Source of the DNA: Streptomyces fulvorobeus
GTDB taxonomy: Bacteria > Actinomycetota > Actinomycetes > Streptomycetales > Streptomycetaceae
Reading direction: 5' to 3'
Assembly: GCF_013167895.1 (NCBI RefSeq)
Contig: NZ_BLWC01000001.1
Location: 5,518,001-5,582,000 of the forward strand
Length of the DNA: 64,000 nucleotides
The notes beneath the pieces were generated by a model. That model saw nothing but the letters and a program-made list of their open reading frames with translations. It did no database searches and was not told where the DNA came from. The translations under genes and the position numbers were made by a program. Within the stretch, counting starts at the first letter, position 1. Each line of letters begins with the position of its first letter. Below are positions 46,055-54,853 of this stretch, one piece after another.

Positions 46055-47307
46055 CGCGCCACCTCCGGCTCGTTCCGCCCGGCGTACGCCACGGGGTCGG
46101 CCAGCACATCCTGCATGACCAGGGCCGCCGCGCCACGCGCCGCGTCCCCCGCGACGGAGGAGGCGCGCAGCCGCCCGCTCCCGGCGGACCAGAGGCCGGA
46201 GACCACCCGGTCGGTCAGTTCCTCGTCGGCCGGGGGCGCGAGCCACGGCATCAGGCCGCGGTAGATGCCACCGAGCACCACCGCCTCCGGGTCGATCAGG
46301 TTCACCGCGCCCGACAGCACCCTGCCGAGCATGCGACCGGCCTCCGCCACCGCCCCCACCGCCCGCGCGTCGCCCGCCCGCGCACGCCGCTCCAGCTCGG
46401 CCACCGGACCGGTCGCGCCCTCGTCGATGCCCGCCGCCCGCAGCAGCGCGGCCTGACCCGCGTACTGCTCCAGGCAGCCCCGGGAACCGCAACGGCACTG
46501 CGGACCCGCCGGGTCCACCACCACATGGCCGATCTCCCCGGCGAAACCGTGGGCCCCACGCAGCAGTTCACCGTCGAGCACCAGGGCCCCGCCGACCCCG
46601 ATCTCACCCGTCAGGTAGAGAAAACTGCGCGCCTTGTCCAGGCCGCCGAACCACAGCTCGGCCAGTGCCGCGAGATTGGCCTCGTTCTCCGAGCTCACCG
46701 GCAGCACGGACCGGCCGGGCCGCAGCCCGGCGAGCGCGCCGGCGAACAGCTCCTCGGCCGGCACCTGGTTCCACCCGAGGTTGGGCGCCTGGCGCACCGA
46801 ACCACCGGACACCAGGCCCGGCAGCGCGAGCGCGGCCCCGACCGGACGCAGCTCCTGCTCGGCCGCCGATTCCAGGGTGCGGGCGGCGATGCCCGCCGCC
46901 CTGGCCAGGACCTCACCGGGCGGTGCGCCGCGGTTGTCGAGGTGCTCGGTCTGGCGGACCCGCCCCGTACCCGCGAGGTCCACGACGCACACCGAGACGT
47001 AGTCGATGTTGATCTCGACGCCGAGGCCGGCCGGGCCCGTGCGCGCCACCTTCAGGGCGGTGCCGGGACGCCCGGCCTGCCCGCTGAACGTCTTGCCCGA
47101 CTCGGTGAGGAAACCGCTGTCGATGAGCTGCTCGACCAGCGAGGACACGGCGGCCCGGGTCAGCCCCACCCGCCCGGCCACTCCGGCCCTCGTCGCCTCC
47201 CCGGCCTCGCCCTCGTCCCGGACGGCCCGCAGCACGAGGCTCAGGTTGTGGCGTCGCACGGTGTCCTTGTCCGCCTTGGGCCCCAGGGGCGCGAGGTTGC
47301 TCTTCAT
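46051..47307 (-). CDS. ROK-family transcriptional regulator (XylR-like)
   Basis: A 418-residue ROK protein. An N-terminal winged helix (LVLRAVRDEG... GRVGLTRAAVSSLVEQLID) precedes a sugar-kinase-like domain with GEIGVGGALVLDGEL and the zinc motif CRCGSRGCLEQ. It lies beside xylA/xylB, so control of xylose genes is likely, with xylose or glucose as effector. The ATG at 47307 is preferred as it begins MKSNLAPLGPKAD, but no strong ribosome site is visible. It is coupled to a phosphatase gene. Confidence 0.87.
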   Translation of the reverse strand: MKSNLAPLGPKADKDTVRRHNLSLVLRAVRDEGEAGEATRAGVAGRVGLTRAAVSSLVEQLIDSGFLTESGKTFSGQAGRPGTALKVARTGPAGLGVEINIDYVSVCVVDLAGTGRVRQTEHLDNRGAPPGEVLARAAGIAARTLESAAEQELRPVGAALALPGLVSGGSVRQAPNLGWNQVPAEELFAGALAGLRPGRSVLPVSSENEANLAALAELWFGGLDKARSFLYLTGEIGVGGALVLDGELLRGAHGFAGEIGHVVVDPAGPQCRCGSRGCLEQYAGQAALLRAAGIDEGATGPVAELERRARAGDARAVGAVAEAGRMLGRVLSGAVNLIDPEAVVLGGIYRGLMPWLAPPADEELTDRVVSGLWSAGSGRLRASSVAGDAARGAAALVMQDVLADPVAYAGRNEPEVAR

Positions 47308-47368
47308 ATAGTCGTCGACCCTATCCCGCGGCAGGCCGCCCCAGGCCGCCGAACGGTGCGGAGGGCCG

Positions 47369-47400
47369 CCCCGCCCGCCCGGCGTACCGGGTGGGCGGGG
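47369..47400 (-). terminator. Terminator after the DUF3105-DUF305 operon
   Basis: 14-bp arms (47369-47382 and 47387-47400) with one G-T mismatch and a CGTA loop, 22 bp past the DUF305 stop. Confidence 0.7.
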
Positions 47401-47422
47401 CACCCCCGCGGTCTGGCGCTCC

Positions 47423-48076
47423 TCAGACGGTCGCGCCGCGCCGCGTGAGCATGTCCGCCATGAGCCCGATCTCCGACCGCTGGCCGCGGACCATGCCCGC
47501 CGCCAGGTTCCCGATCTCCTTCGTGACCGCCGAACCGGCCGCCGCCCGCGCCATCTCGGCGCCCGCCCGGTGGTGGACGGTCATCAGCCGCAGGTAGAGG
47601 ATCTCGGCCGCCGGGCCCTTGGCCCCGCGCAGCTCGTCCAGTTCCGCGTCGGTCGCCATCCCCGGCATCAGCGAGCCGTCGCCGGTGGGCGTGACGGCGT
47701 GCCCCATCCACTCCATCGGCGGCCGCTCGGAACTCTTCGGCCTGCCCCACGTCTCCAGCCAGCCGAGCATCATGCCGCGCTGGTTGGCCTGGGTGTTGAT
47801 GATGTCGTACGCGAGCCGGCGTACGTCCTCGTCGTCCGTGCGGTCCCGAACGATGAAGGACATCTCCACCGCCTGCTGGTGGTGGATCGACATGTCACGG
47901 GCGAACCCCACGTCGGCCGAGTCCTCCGCGGGCGCGGCCGACGATGAGGTGCCCGCCGGCGACGGGGCCGCCGAGGACGGCTGCCCGATCGTGAGCACCA
48001 CCAGCCCCAGTGCGAGCAGGAACACCACGGCGCCCGCCAGGACCAGCGGGCGGGGGAGACGTACGGCGGAGGTCAC
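47423..48076 (-). CDS. DUF305 family protein, membrane anchored
   Basis: A 217-residue protein with one N-terminal membrane helix (about residues 11-30) and an exported domain. DUF305 motifs are seen twice: FARDMSIHHQQAVEMS and LMTVHHRAGAEMA. The paired His and Met residues suggest metal, perhaps copper, binding; that is known only as a suggestion for the family. The GTG at 48076 overlaps the DUF3105 stop (GTGA). Confidence 0.88.
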   Translation of the reverse strand: MTSAVRLPRPLVLAGAVVFLLALGLVVLTIGQPSSAAPSPAGTSSSAAPAEDSADVGFARDMSIHHQQAVEMSFIVRDRTDDEDVRRLAYDIINTQANQRGMMLGWLETWGRPKSSERPPMEWMGHAVTPTGDGSLMPGMATDAELDELRGAKGPAAEILYLRLMTVHHRAGAEMARAAAGSAVTKEIGNLAAGMVRGQRSEIGLMADMLTRRGATV

Positions 48077-48729
48077 TTGTCCAGTCCGCCCGAGCAGGCG
48101 GCGCCCGGCTCGGGCGTCTGCGGACCCTGGACGTACTTGGTGAAGAACTGCGCGACCCGGGGGTCCGTGGCGCTCTTGACCGTGACCTGCTTGCCCCAGG
48201 CGCTGAGGATCAGCGGGTCCTTCTGGTCAGCCACGGGGCTCATCAGGGAGTACGGGGTGGACGAGACGCGATTGCCGAGCGCCTTGACGTCGGCGTCCTT
48301 GGCCTTGTCGTTGTACGTGACCCAGACCGCGCCGTGCTCCAGGGAGTGGACCGCGTTCTCCTTCGGTATCTCCGCGGTGTAGACGTCGGCGTCGCAGTTC
48401 ATCCAGACCTGGTTGTGGTCGCCGCCGACGGGCGGGTTCATCGGGTAGTCGACCTTCTCGCTGACGTGGTTCTGCTTCAGCTTGTCCCAGGTCCGTTCGC
48501 CCGTGACCGGGGAGGTCTTGGCCTGCTCCTCGGCCTTGTCCTTGTCGTCGGCGACGGACATCAGATACGCGCCCCCGGCGACCAGGGCGGCGACGACGGC
48601 GACGGAGGCGCTGATGGTGATGGCGCGGACACGCCGCTCGCGGGCCCGCTCCTTGCGGCGGGCCTCGTCGAGCTTGGCCCGGCGGGCGGTGGCGGGGGTG
48701 TTCGGGTTCTTGTTCTTGGCGGAAGCCAT
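48073..48729 (-). CDS. DUF3105 family protein, membrane anchored
   Basis: A 218-residue protein. A very basic cytoplasmic start is followed by one membrane helix (ITISASVAVVAALVAGGAYL) and an exported domain. The family motifs NPPVGGDHNQVWMNCDADVY and HSLEHGAVWVTY contain conserved His residues. It is commonly paired with DUF305 in Streptomyces, as here. Function is not known; metal handling in the cell envelope is plausible. The ATG at 48729 has GAGGAC upstream. Confidence 0.88.
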   Translation of the reverse strand: MASAKNKNPNTPATARRAKLDEARRKERARERRVRAITISASVAVVAALVAGGAYLMSVADDKDKAEEQAKTSPVTGERTWDKLKQNHVSEKVDYPMNPPVGGDHNQVWMNCDADVYTAEIPKENAVHSLEHGAVWVTYNDKAKDADVKALGNRVSSTPYSLMSPVADQKDPLILSAWGKQVTVKSATDPRVAQFFTKYVQGPQTPEPGAACSGGLDK

Positions 48730-48830
48730 GGCAGGTCCTCGGGTGTGCAACGGGACGCAGGCGCGGGCGTGCGCGCTGCGCGGGGGAAGGGATGAGGGGA
48801 GGCAGGTGCCTCCGGGGCCTTTCCGGCCCT

Positions 48831-49268
48831 CTAAATCCGTTGGATCTGCAGTCGTAGACGGTCGACGCCGCCCACGCCGTCGTTCGAGGGGCCGCGGATC
48901 GTGGCCGCTCCGGTGAGCGGGACGGCCGGGGCCGCCGCGAGAGCGGTGGGAAGGGCCGCGAGCGTGGGCGGGCCGGGCAGGACGACGGCCGACGAGTGGT
49001 CCGCGGTGCCATGGCAGGAGATGCCCATGCCCCGGCTGTCCGGCGCGTGCGCCATCACGAGCGACGCCAGGGTCTCCGGCGTCGGGGTCATGGCCCGGGC
49101 CGGAGCCGCGGGCCGGGCGCCGGGCGGCGGCGCGACGGCCACCGCGGTCGCGGGCGAGCAGCAGAACACCATCGCCAGGAGCACCAGGGTCCGGACCACG
49201 GCGGCGGGCGCGCGGGCGCCGCTCCGCCGCCGGTCCGTCCGTTCGCTCAGCCTGGTCATCGCCGCCAT
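48831..49268 (-). CDS. Small secreted protein, DUF6153-like
   Basis: A 145-residue protein with a basic start, a hydrophobic segment (VVRTLVLLAMVFCCSPATAVAV) and a small extracellular domain ending LRLQIQRI. The ending and gene context beside DUF305/DUF3105 resemble DUF6153 proteins. Cys residues and few His residues are present, fewer than usual for copper-binding homologues. Start uncertain: ATG 49268 or 49259, neither with a good ribosome site. Confidence 0.6.
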   Translation of the reverse strand: MAAMTRLSERTDRRRSGARAPAAVVRTLVLLAMVFCCSPATAVAVAPPPGARPAAPARAMTPTPETLASLVMAHAPDSRGMGISCHGTADHSSAVVLPGPPTLAALPTALAAAPAVPLTGAATIRGPSNDGVGGVDRLRLQIQRI

Positions 49269-50098
49269 CGTAATGGTGTGTGAAGATTCAAGGAATATGG
49301 GGTCGCAGGTTCGCGGATAGTGTGCCCCGGCGACCACGCACTCGAACGTACCTGCGGGCCGGTATCCGGACCGCCACGGTGCACCTCCGCTGCTGCTCAC
49401 CGGGGCGGACGGCCGGAGGACCGGCGCCGTCCATCCCGCATGCGCCAGGTCTTCCTCGGCCCGCTCCACCGACGAGCAGCAGGTCTCCATGGAACTGCTG
49501 CCAGGGCGGCGGATGCGACGGAGGATCTGCGCGGCTGAGCGGACCGCACGCGGGGTGAACGCGCACACCCGCGCGTCCGTCATCGGTGCGGCTCCGTGCC
49601 GCCGCGGTGGCTTCTTTCCGGTGAATCAGTCCCTTGGTCAGGAAGCTGCTTTTCTCGATCCAGTTCGATCACCTGTGCCTATGCCCCGCCACGAGGGGCA
49701 GAGAATTCGCTCATAAATCGAATAGATCTTCTTTGTTCCGTCTGGTGTGTGGTCCTTTGCGGGACATGCCCGACGAACCGCCAACTCCGCCCGCGTGCCG
49801 GGCGTTTCGGCTTCCCGCGCAACGGGGCGCCGGGGCCCGGGGCCCGCGCCTCCTCCGCCGTGATTACTCCCCGCGCATGCCCGATGCCCGTGAGTGCAAA
49901 ACTGGCGAGTGTATTACTGCTGGGTCGCTCGCGCAGGGGGTTGGGTGAATATGCCGATGCGGTGTTCTGATCTGGCTAAGCTCACGCGCATCGAAGACGA
50001 GTTGATATGAATTCGAGCACTTGTTCACGACTGTCACCACAGGTGCGCGGATCCACAGAACTTCCGAATACTCCCGAATCAACCGCCAGAGGGTTTAG
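49269..50098. other. Long non-coding stretch upstream of the conservon
   Basis: About 830 bp without a convincing gene. The minus strand frame stays open upstream of the small secreted protein gene to 49583 and includes a Cys-containing stretch (METCCSSVERAEEDL), but codon use gives no clear support. From about 49660 onward the DNA is lower in GC, with AT-rich patches near 49715-49735 and 49990-50020, as expected for the conservon promoter. No operator can be named. Confidence 0.45.
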
Positions 50099-51736
50099 AT
50101 GGTTCGTGTTGAATCACCACCGACTGACCGAGAAGTGCGCGTAACCCGTGCCCTGTTGACGCCCCTCGTGCTGATGGCCGGCGCCACCGCCGCCGGTACG
50201 GCGCTGGTGACCGAGCCCGCGCGGATACCAGTCGTCTGGTGCGGTGCGATCGCCACATTCGTGGTCTGCGCGCTCACCGTCGTACACAACCGCCGCCGCC
50301 ACCGCGCCCTGAGCGCCCAGCGTGCGCACTACGAGCAGCGCATCGCCTACCTGGAAGCCCGCATCGCCGCGTATGACACGGACACCGTGCGGATGGCCAA
50401 GGAGCTGCTGCCGGCCGCGATCCGCCGGCTGCGCATCGGCAACTCGCCCGAAGAGGTGATGCGCGACATCGTCGACGCCGACGACTCGTACCGCAATCTC
50501 CCCAAGGCCCTGCGCGGCCTGGTCTTCCAGATCCTCGACATCATCGACAACGAAGAGGCGATGCGCGACTCCGCGCAGCGCGCGTTCGTCAGTGTCGCCC
50601 GGCGCGTCCAGGCCATCGTCCACCGGCAGGCCAGTGAGCTGCGGGAGATGGAGGACCACCACGGGCGCAACCCCGAGGTCTTCGACGACCTGCTCCGCAT
50701 CGACCACGGCACCGCGCTGATCGGGCGGCTCGCCGACTCCATCGCGGTGCTCGGCGGCGCCCGCCCCAGCCGCCAGTGGCCCAAGCCGGTCCCGCTGTTC
50801 AGCGTGTTGCGCGGTGCGATGTCCCGCATCCTCGAATACCAGCGCGTCGAGCTGCACTCGATCGCCAAGGTCGCCATCGTCGGCACCTCGGTCGAACCCC
50901 TCATTCACGCCTGCGCCGAACTCCTGGACAACGCGACGCGCTACTCGCCGCCGCAGACCCGTGTGCACGTCACCGCGGTCGAGGTCCAGACCGGCATCGC
51001 CATCGAGATCGAGGACGGCGGCGTCAGCCTCAGCGAGGAGGCCCGCGCCCGGGCCGAGAACATGCTCGCCCAGGCCCAGGCCGGCATCAACATGAACGAC
51101 CTCGGGGAGTCCCCGCGCCTCGGCATGGCCGTCGTCGGCCGGATCTCCCGGATGTACCAGCTCCAGGTCTCCCTGCGGCAGTCCGCCTACGGTGGGGTAC
51201 GGGCCGTCGTCATCGTGCCGCGCGAGATGCTCACCACGGGAGCCGCGCCCGGCATCGCCCACGGCATCGGCGCCACCTCGCGGCCCCAGAGCTCGCTCGA
51301 CATGTCGCAGCTCCAGCACGTCGTGCCGCCGCCCGGCAAGCGCAGGCCCAAGCCCGTCTCCACGGAACTGCCTCCCTCGGTCGCCGCGGGCATGCCCGGG
51401 TACACGGAGAAGCCGGCCACCCCGGCGGTCCCGGCATCGGCCCTGGAGGACGAGGCCCCGGTGGTGACCGAGTGGACCGAGGGCGGACTGCCGCAGCGCC
51501 GCAGCCGCGGCCGCGCCCCCCTCGGATCGCACAACCTCCCACGGCAGGCGGCACAGCAGCCCGCCGTCCCCGCCGCGGGAGCGCAGAACGGGCACGACAC
51601 AGGCCGGGGCAACGGCGAACCGCCGCCGCCCGGGCTCTGGCTGGAGGCGTTCACCCAGGCCGTCAACGGTGTGCCCCAGGAACCGAAGAACGACGAGGAC
51701 GCCGATGGCGTGTGGGACAAGGGAGACTTGAAGTGA
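50099..51736 (+). CDS. cvnA: Conservon sensor-kinase-like ATPase CvnA
   Basis: A 545-residue protein. Two membrane helices (about 17-60: LLTPLVLMAGATAAGTALV, then AIATFVVCALTVV) are followed by a coiled coil and a HATPase domain with the N-box ELLDNATRYSPP and LGMAVVGRISRMY. There is no ordinary phospho-acceptor His box, as is normal for CvnA. In streptomycetes CvnA works with CvnB, CvnC and the GTPase CvnD as a membrane-bound, G-protein-like switch. The last ~150 residues are Pro/Ala/Gly-rich and probably unstructured. Confidence 0.92.
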   Translation: MVRVESPPTDREVRVTRALLTPLVLMAGATAAGTALVTEPARIPVVWCGAIATFVVCALTVVHNRRRHRALSAQRAHYEQRIAYLEARIAAYDTDTVRMAKELLPAAIRRLRIGNSPEEVMRDIVDADDSYRNLPKALRGLVFQILDIIDNEEAMRDSAQRAFVSVARRVQAIVHRQASELREMEDHHGRNPEVFDDLLRIDHGTALIGRLADSIAVLGGARPSRQWPKPVPLFSVLRGAMSRILEYQRVELHSIAKVAIVGTSVEPLIHACAELLDNATRYSPPQTRVHVTAVEVQTGIAIEIEDGGVSLSEEARARAENMLAQAQAGINMNDLGESPRLGMAVVGRISRMYQLQVSLRQSAYGGVRAVVIVPREMLTTGAAPGIAHGIGATSRPQSSLDMSQLQHVVPPPGKRRPKPVSTELPPSVAAGMPGYTEKPATPAVPASALEDEAPVVTEWTEGGLPQRRSRGRAPLGSHNLPRQAAQQPAVPAAGAQNGHDTGRGNGEPPPPGLWLEAFTQAVNGVPQEPKNDEDADGVWDKGDLK

Positions 51737-52140
51737 TCCAGCAGCGCGGGAACATGGACTGGATGCTCAAGGAACTGGCCGACGACGTGCCCAGCATCCA
51801 CCAGATCGTGGTGCTCTCGTCGGACGGGCTGCGTATCGCCCGTCACGGCGGCGACCCCGACGTGGCCGACCGCCTCGCGGCGGCCTGCGCCGGCCTGCAG
51901 AGCCTGGCCGCCGCCGTGGCCTCCGAGATCCCCTACAGCGACGGCATGATGCGCCTGGTCGTCATCGAGGTCGACGGTGGGTTCTTCTATCTGATGGCCG
52001 CCGGAGCCGGCTCCTACCTCGCGGTCCTCGCGGACGAGACGGTCGACGCCGGCCTGGTGGGAGCACGCATGCGCGACATGGTCGTCCGGATCGGCGCCCA
52101 CCTCTCGACCCCGCCCCGACATGACGGGCAGGCCGGATGA
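51733..52140 (+). CDS. cvnB: Conservon roadblock/LC7 protein CvnB
   Basis: A 135-residue roadblock/LC7-domain protein (MDWMLKELADDVPSIHQIVV, then a GLRIARHGG turn). Roadblock proteins regulate small GTPases, consistent with CvnD downstream. The GTG at 51733 overlaps the cvnA stop; the ATG at 51754 is an alternative. Its stop overlaps the cvnC start. Confidence 0.92.
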   Translation: MIQQRGNMDWMLKELADDVPSIHQIVVLSSDGLRIARHGGDPDVADRLAAACAGLQSLAAAVASEIPYSDGMMRLVVIEVDGGFFYLMAAGAGSYLAVLADETVDAGLVGARMRDMVVRIGAHLSTPPRHDGQAG

Positions 52141-52505
52141 GTGCTCCCCGACGAGAACGCCGGAAAGCCGACCCGGCGCGGAGAGATCCGGAACGGCTGT
52201 ACGTCATCACCGGCGATCCCGACGGGGAGCGTGCGGCGCTCGACCTCGTCACGATGGTGGTCTCCCAGGCGGAACCCTCGCCGACGGTCCAGCCCGAGCA
52301 GGCCGCGATCCTGCGGCTCTGCAGGGCGCCGCTGTCCGTCGCCGAGATCTCGGCCTATCTGAGCCTGCCCTTCAGTGTCGTGACCTCGCTCCTGACCGAA
52401 CTGCTGGCGAGCGAACAGATCGAATCGCGCGCGCCCGTCGTCCGCGCCACACTCCCGGACCGATCCCTTCTCGAAGCGGTGATGCATGGACTTCAGAAGC
52501 TCTGA
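52137..52505 (+). CDS. cvnC: Conservon DUF742 protein CvnC
   Basis: A 122-residue DUF742 protein. It has the family layout: a basic start, RLYVITGD, and a winged-helix-like region (ILRLCRAPLSVAEISAYL, VVTSLLTELLASEQI). It begins on the cvnB stop (ATGA) and its last codons overlap the cvnD start by 20 nt. It may act as the DNA-binding or adaptor part of the conservon. Confidence 0.92.
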   Translation: MSAPRRERRKADPARRDPERLYVITGDPDGERAALDLVTMVVSQAEPSPTVQPEQAAILRLCRAPLSVAEISAYLSLPFSVVTSLLTELLASEQIESRAPVVRATLPDRSLLEAVMHGLQKL

Positions 52506-53100
52506 CACGATCACGGGCCCCCGGAGCGAGGACGTCCTGCCCACCACGGCCACGGCCGCGGTGAAGGTGGTGATCGTCGGCGGCTTCGGGGTCGGCAAGA
52601 CCACGCTGGTCGGCTCGGTGAGCGAGATCCGGCCCCTGACGACCGAAGAGACCATGACCCAGGCCGGTGTGGGCGTGGACGACAACGCCGGGGTGGAGAG
52701 CAAGACCTCCACCACCGTCGCCATGGACTTCGGCCGGATCAGCCTCAGCGAGGAGCTGATCCTCTACCTCTTCGGCACCCCGGGCCAGGAACGCTTCTGG
52801 TTCCTGTGGAACGGGCTGTTCGAAGGAGCTCTCGGGGCGGTCGTCCTGATCGACACCCGGCGGCTGGAGGTCAGCTTCGACGTGATCGGCCGGCTGGAGG
52901 AGCGCGGTGTCCCGTTCGTCGTCGCCGTCAACACCTTCCCCGACGCACCGCATCACCCGGTCCAGGCGCTGCGGACCGCACTCGACCTGCCGGACGAGGT
53001 CCCGATGATCGACTGCGATGCCCGGCAGCGGGTCTCCAGCCGGGACGTGCTGCTGACCCTGATGCAGTATCTGCACAGCCTCGCCGTCCCCCTCGCCTGA
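52486..53100 (+). CDS. cvnD: Conservon small GTPase CvnD
   Basis: A 204-residue Ras-like GTPase of the MglA-related type. G1 is GGFGVGKTT, G3 is LFGTPGQERFWF and the region VVAVNTFPDA stands in place of the usual NKxD (here NTFPD), as is common in CvnD proteins. It is the switch component of the conservon. The ATG lies inside the end of cvnC, which ensures coupling. Confidence 0.92.
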   Translation: MDFRSSDTITGPRSEDVLPTTATAAVKVVIVGGFGVGKTTLVGSVSEIRPLTTEETMTQAGVGVDDNAGVESKTSTTVAMDFGRISLSEELILYLFGTPGQERFWFLWNGLFEGALGAVVLIDTRRLEVSFDVIGRLEERGVPFVVAVNTFPDAPHHPVQALRTALDLPDEVPMIDCDARQRVSSRDVLLTLMQYLHSLAVPLA

Positions 53101-53253
53101 CGGATGTGCGCGCCCGCGTACGCCACCGCGCGCGCACTTCGGTCCGTGCGGCCGCACGCGTGGCCGCACACCGGCCGCCGTCTCCTCACCATCCGCGCGG
53201 CGATACCCGCGCCCTTCGCCCGGACACCGGGCGGCCCGAACTCTGGAGCGATT

Positions 53254-54794
53254 GTGACCACGCCCTTCCACCACGAACCCGGAACGGCCCCGGGGCCGGT
53301 TCCGCCCTCCGAGTGCCCCGCGCACGGGCTCGCCCCCGGCGGACTGCGCCGGTTCTACGGACCGGAGGCGGAGAACGACCCGGCGGGCCTGTACGACAAA
53401 CTGCGCGCCGAGCACGGCACGGTGGCCCCCGTGCTGCTGCACGGGGACGTGCCCGCCTGGCTGGTACTCGGACACAGCGAGAACCTGCACATGACCCGTA
53501 CGCCCTCGCAGTTCTCCCGGGACTCCCGCCGCTGGCGCGCCCTCCAGGACGGCAGCGTCGCCCCCGACCACCCCTCGCGCCGATCTTCACCTGGCAGCCC
53601 GTCTGCGTCTTCGCCGACGGCGCGAACCACGAGCGCCTGCGCGGTGCCGTGACCGACAGCATGGCGCGCATCGACACCCGCGGTGTGCGGCGCCACGTCA
53701 ACCGCTTCAGTAACCGGCTCGTCAACGACTTCTGCCTCAAGGGCACCGCCGACGTCGTCAGCCAGTTCGCCGACCACCTCCCGATGATGGTGATGTGCGC
53801 GATCTTCGGCATGCCCGAGGAGTACGACGACCGTCTCGTGCAGGCCGCCCGCGACATGACCCGCGGCACCGAGACCGCCGTCGCGAGCAACGCCCACGTC
53901 GTCAGCGCGCTCAGCGGGCTCGTCGAACGCCGCCGCGCCGCCCCCGCCCCCGACCTGGCGTCCTGGCTGTTGGAGCACCCCGCCTCGCTGACCGACATCG
54001 AGGTCACCGAGCACCTGCGGCTGATCCTCATCGCCGCGTACGAGTCGACCGCCAACCTCATCGCCAACGTGCTGCGCATGGTCCTGACCGATCCCCGTTT
54101 CCGGGCCCGGCTCAGCGGAGGCCACATGACGGTCCCCGAAGCGGTGGAGCAGACCCTCTGGGACGAGCCGCCGTTCACCGCCGTGTTCGGCCGCTGGGCC
54201 GTGGGCGACACCGAGCTGGGCGGCCAGCAGATCAAGGCGGGTGACGCCCTGCTGGTCGGTATCGCCCCCGCCAACACCGACCCGGCCGTACGGCCCGACC
54301 TCAGCGCCGACATGGAGGGCAACCGGGCCCACCTGGCCTTCAGCGGCGGCCCGCACGAGTGCCCGGGCCAGGACATCGGGCGTGCCATCGCGGACGTCGG
54401 GGTCGACGCCCTGCTCATGCGCCTGCCCGATCTGGAGCTCGGCGTCCAGGAGAGCGAGCTCCGCTGGATCGGGAACATCATGTCCCGGCACCTGGTGGAG
54501 CTGCCCGTGAAGTTCGAACCGGCCCCGCAGCACGAGATCGACGCCGACCCGCTGACACTGATGAGCCGGCCCCGGTCGCGCGACGACTGGGAGGTCTCCT
54601 CCCCGGCCGGGCCCGCCCCCGCGCCGGCCCGCACCACCACCGTCCCGCCGCCCGCCCCCGCCCCCGACGCCGTCCCGCAGGAACCGGCGGTGCCGGCGGT
54701 ACCGGACCGGGCACCCGCCATTCCCCGGCAGCGCGTGCCTGGCGCACCGGCCAGGCTGTGGCAGGCGCTCTCGCGCTGGTGGAGCGGGTACTGA
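53254..54794 (+). pseudogene. cvnE: Conservon CYP157-like P450, one frameshift
   Basis: This is the P450 usually linked to conservons. The frame breaks in the C4 run at 53571-53574; adding one C joins APDHP to LAPIFTWQPVCVF and gives 513 residues. The ExxR motif is replaced by EQTLW, as in CYP157, and the heme loop is FSGGPHECPGQD. The I-helix region is IAAYESTANLIA. After the P450 domain comes a ~90-residue Pro/Ala-rich tail ending in a Trp-rich helix (ARLWQALSRWWSGY). The GTG at 53254 has GGAG upstream. The intact motifs suggest a sequencing error rather than decay. Confidence 0.82.
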
Positions 54795-54800
54795 CGCGTC

Positions 54801-54834
54801 GCCGACGCCCGTGCGGCTCCGGGCGGGCGTCGGC
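54801..54834 (+). terminator. Terminator after the conservon
   Basis: Perfect 11-bp arms GCCGACGCCCG and CGGGCGTCGGC with a 12-nt loop, directly after the P450 stop and 20 bp before the GH4 start. Confidence 0.75.
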
Positions 54835-54853
54835 TTCCGTACCATCGAGCAGC

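Noticed and set aside
49288..49583. Cys-containing open frame upstream of the DUF6153-like gene
   Set aside because: It has no clear start signal or family resemblance and could be the chance upstream extension of the downstream frame.
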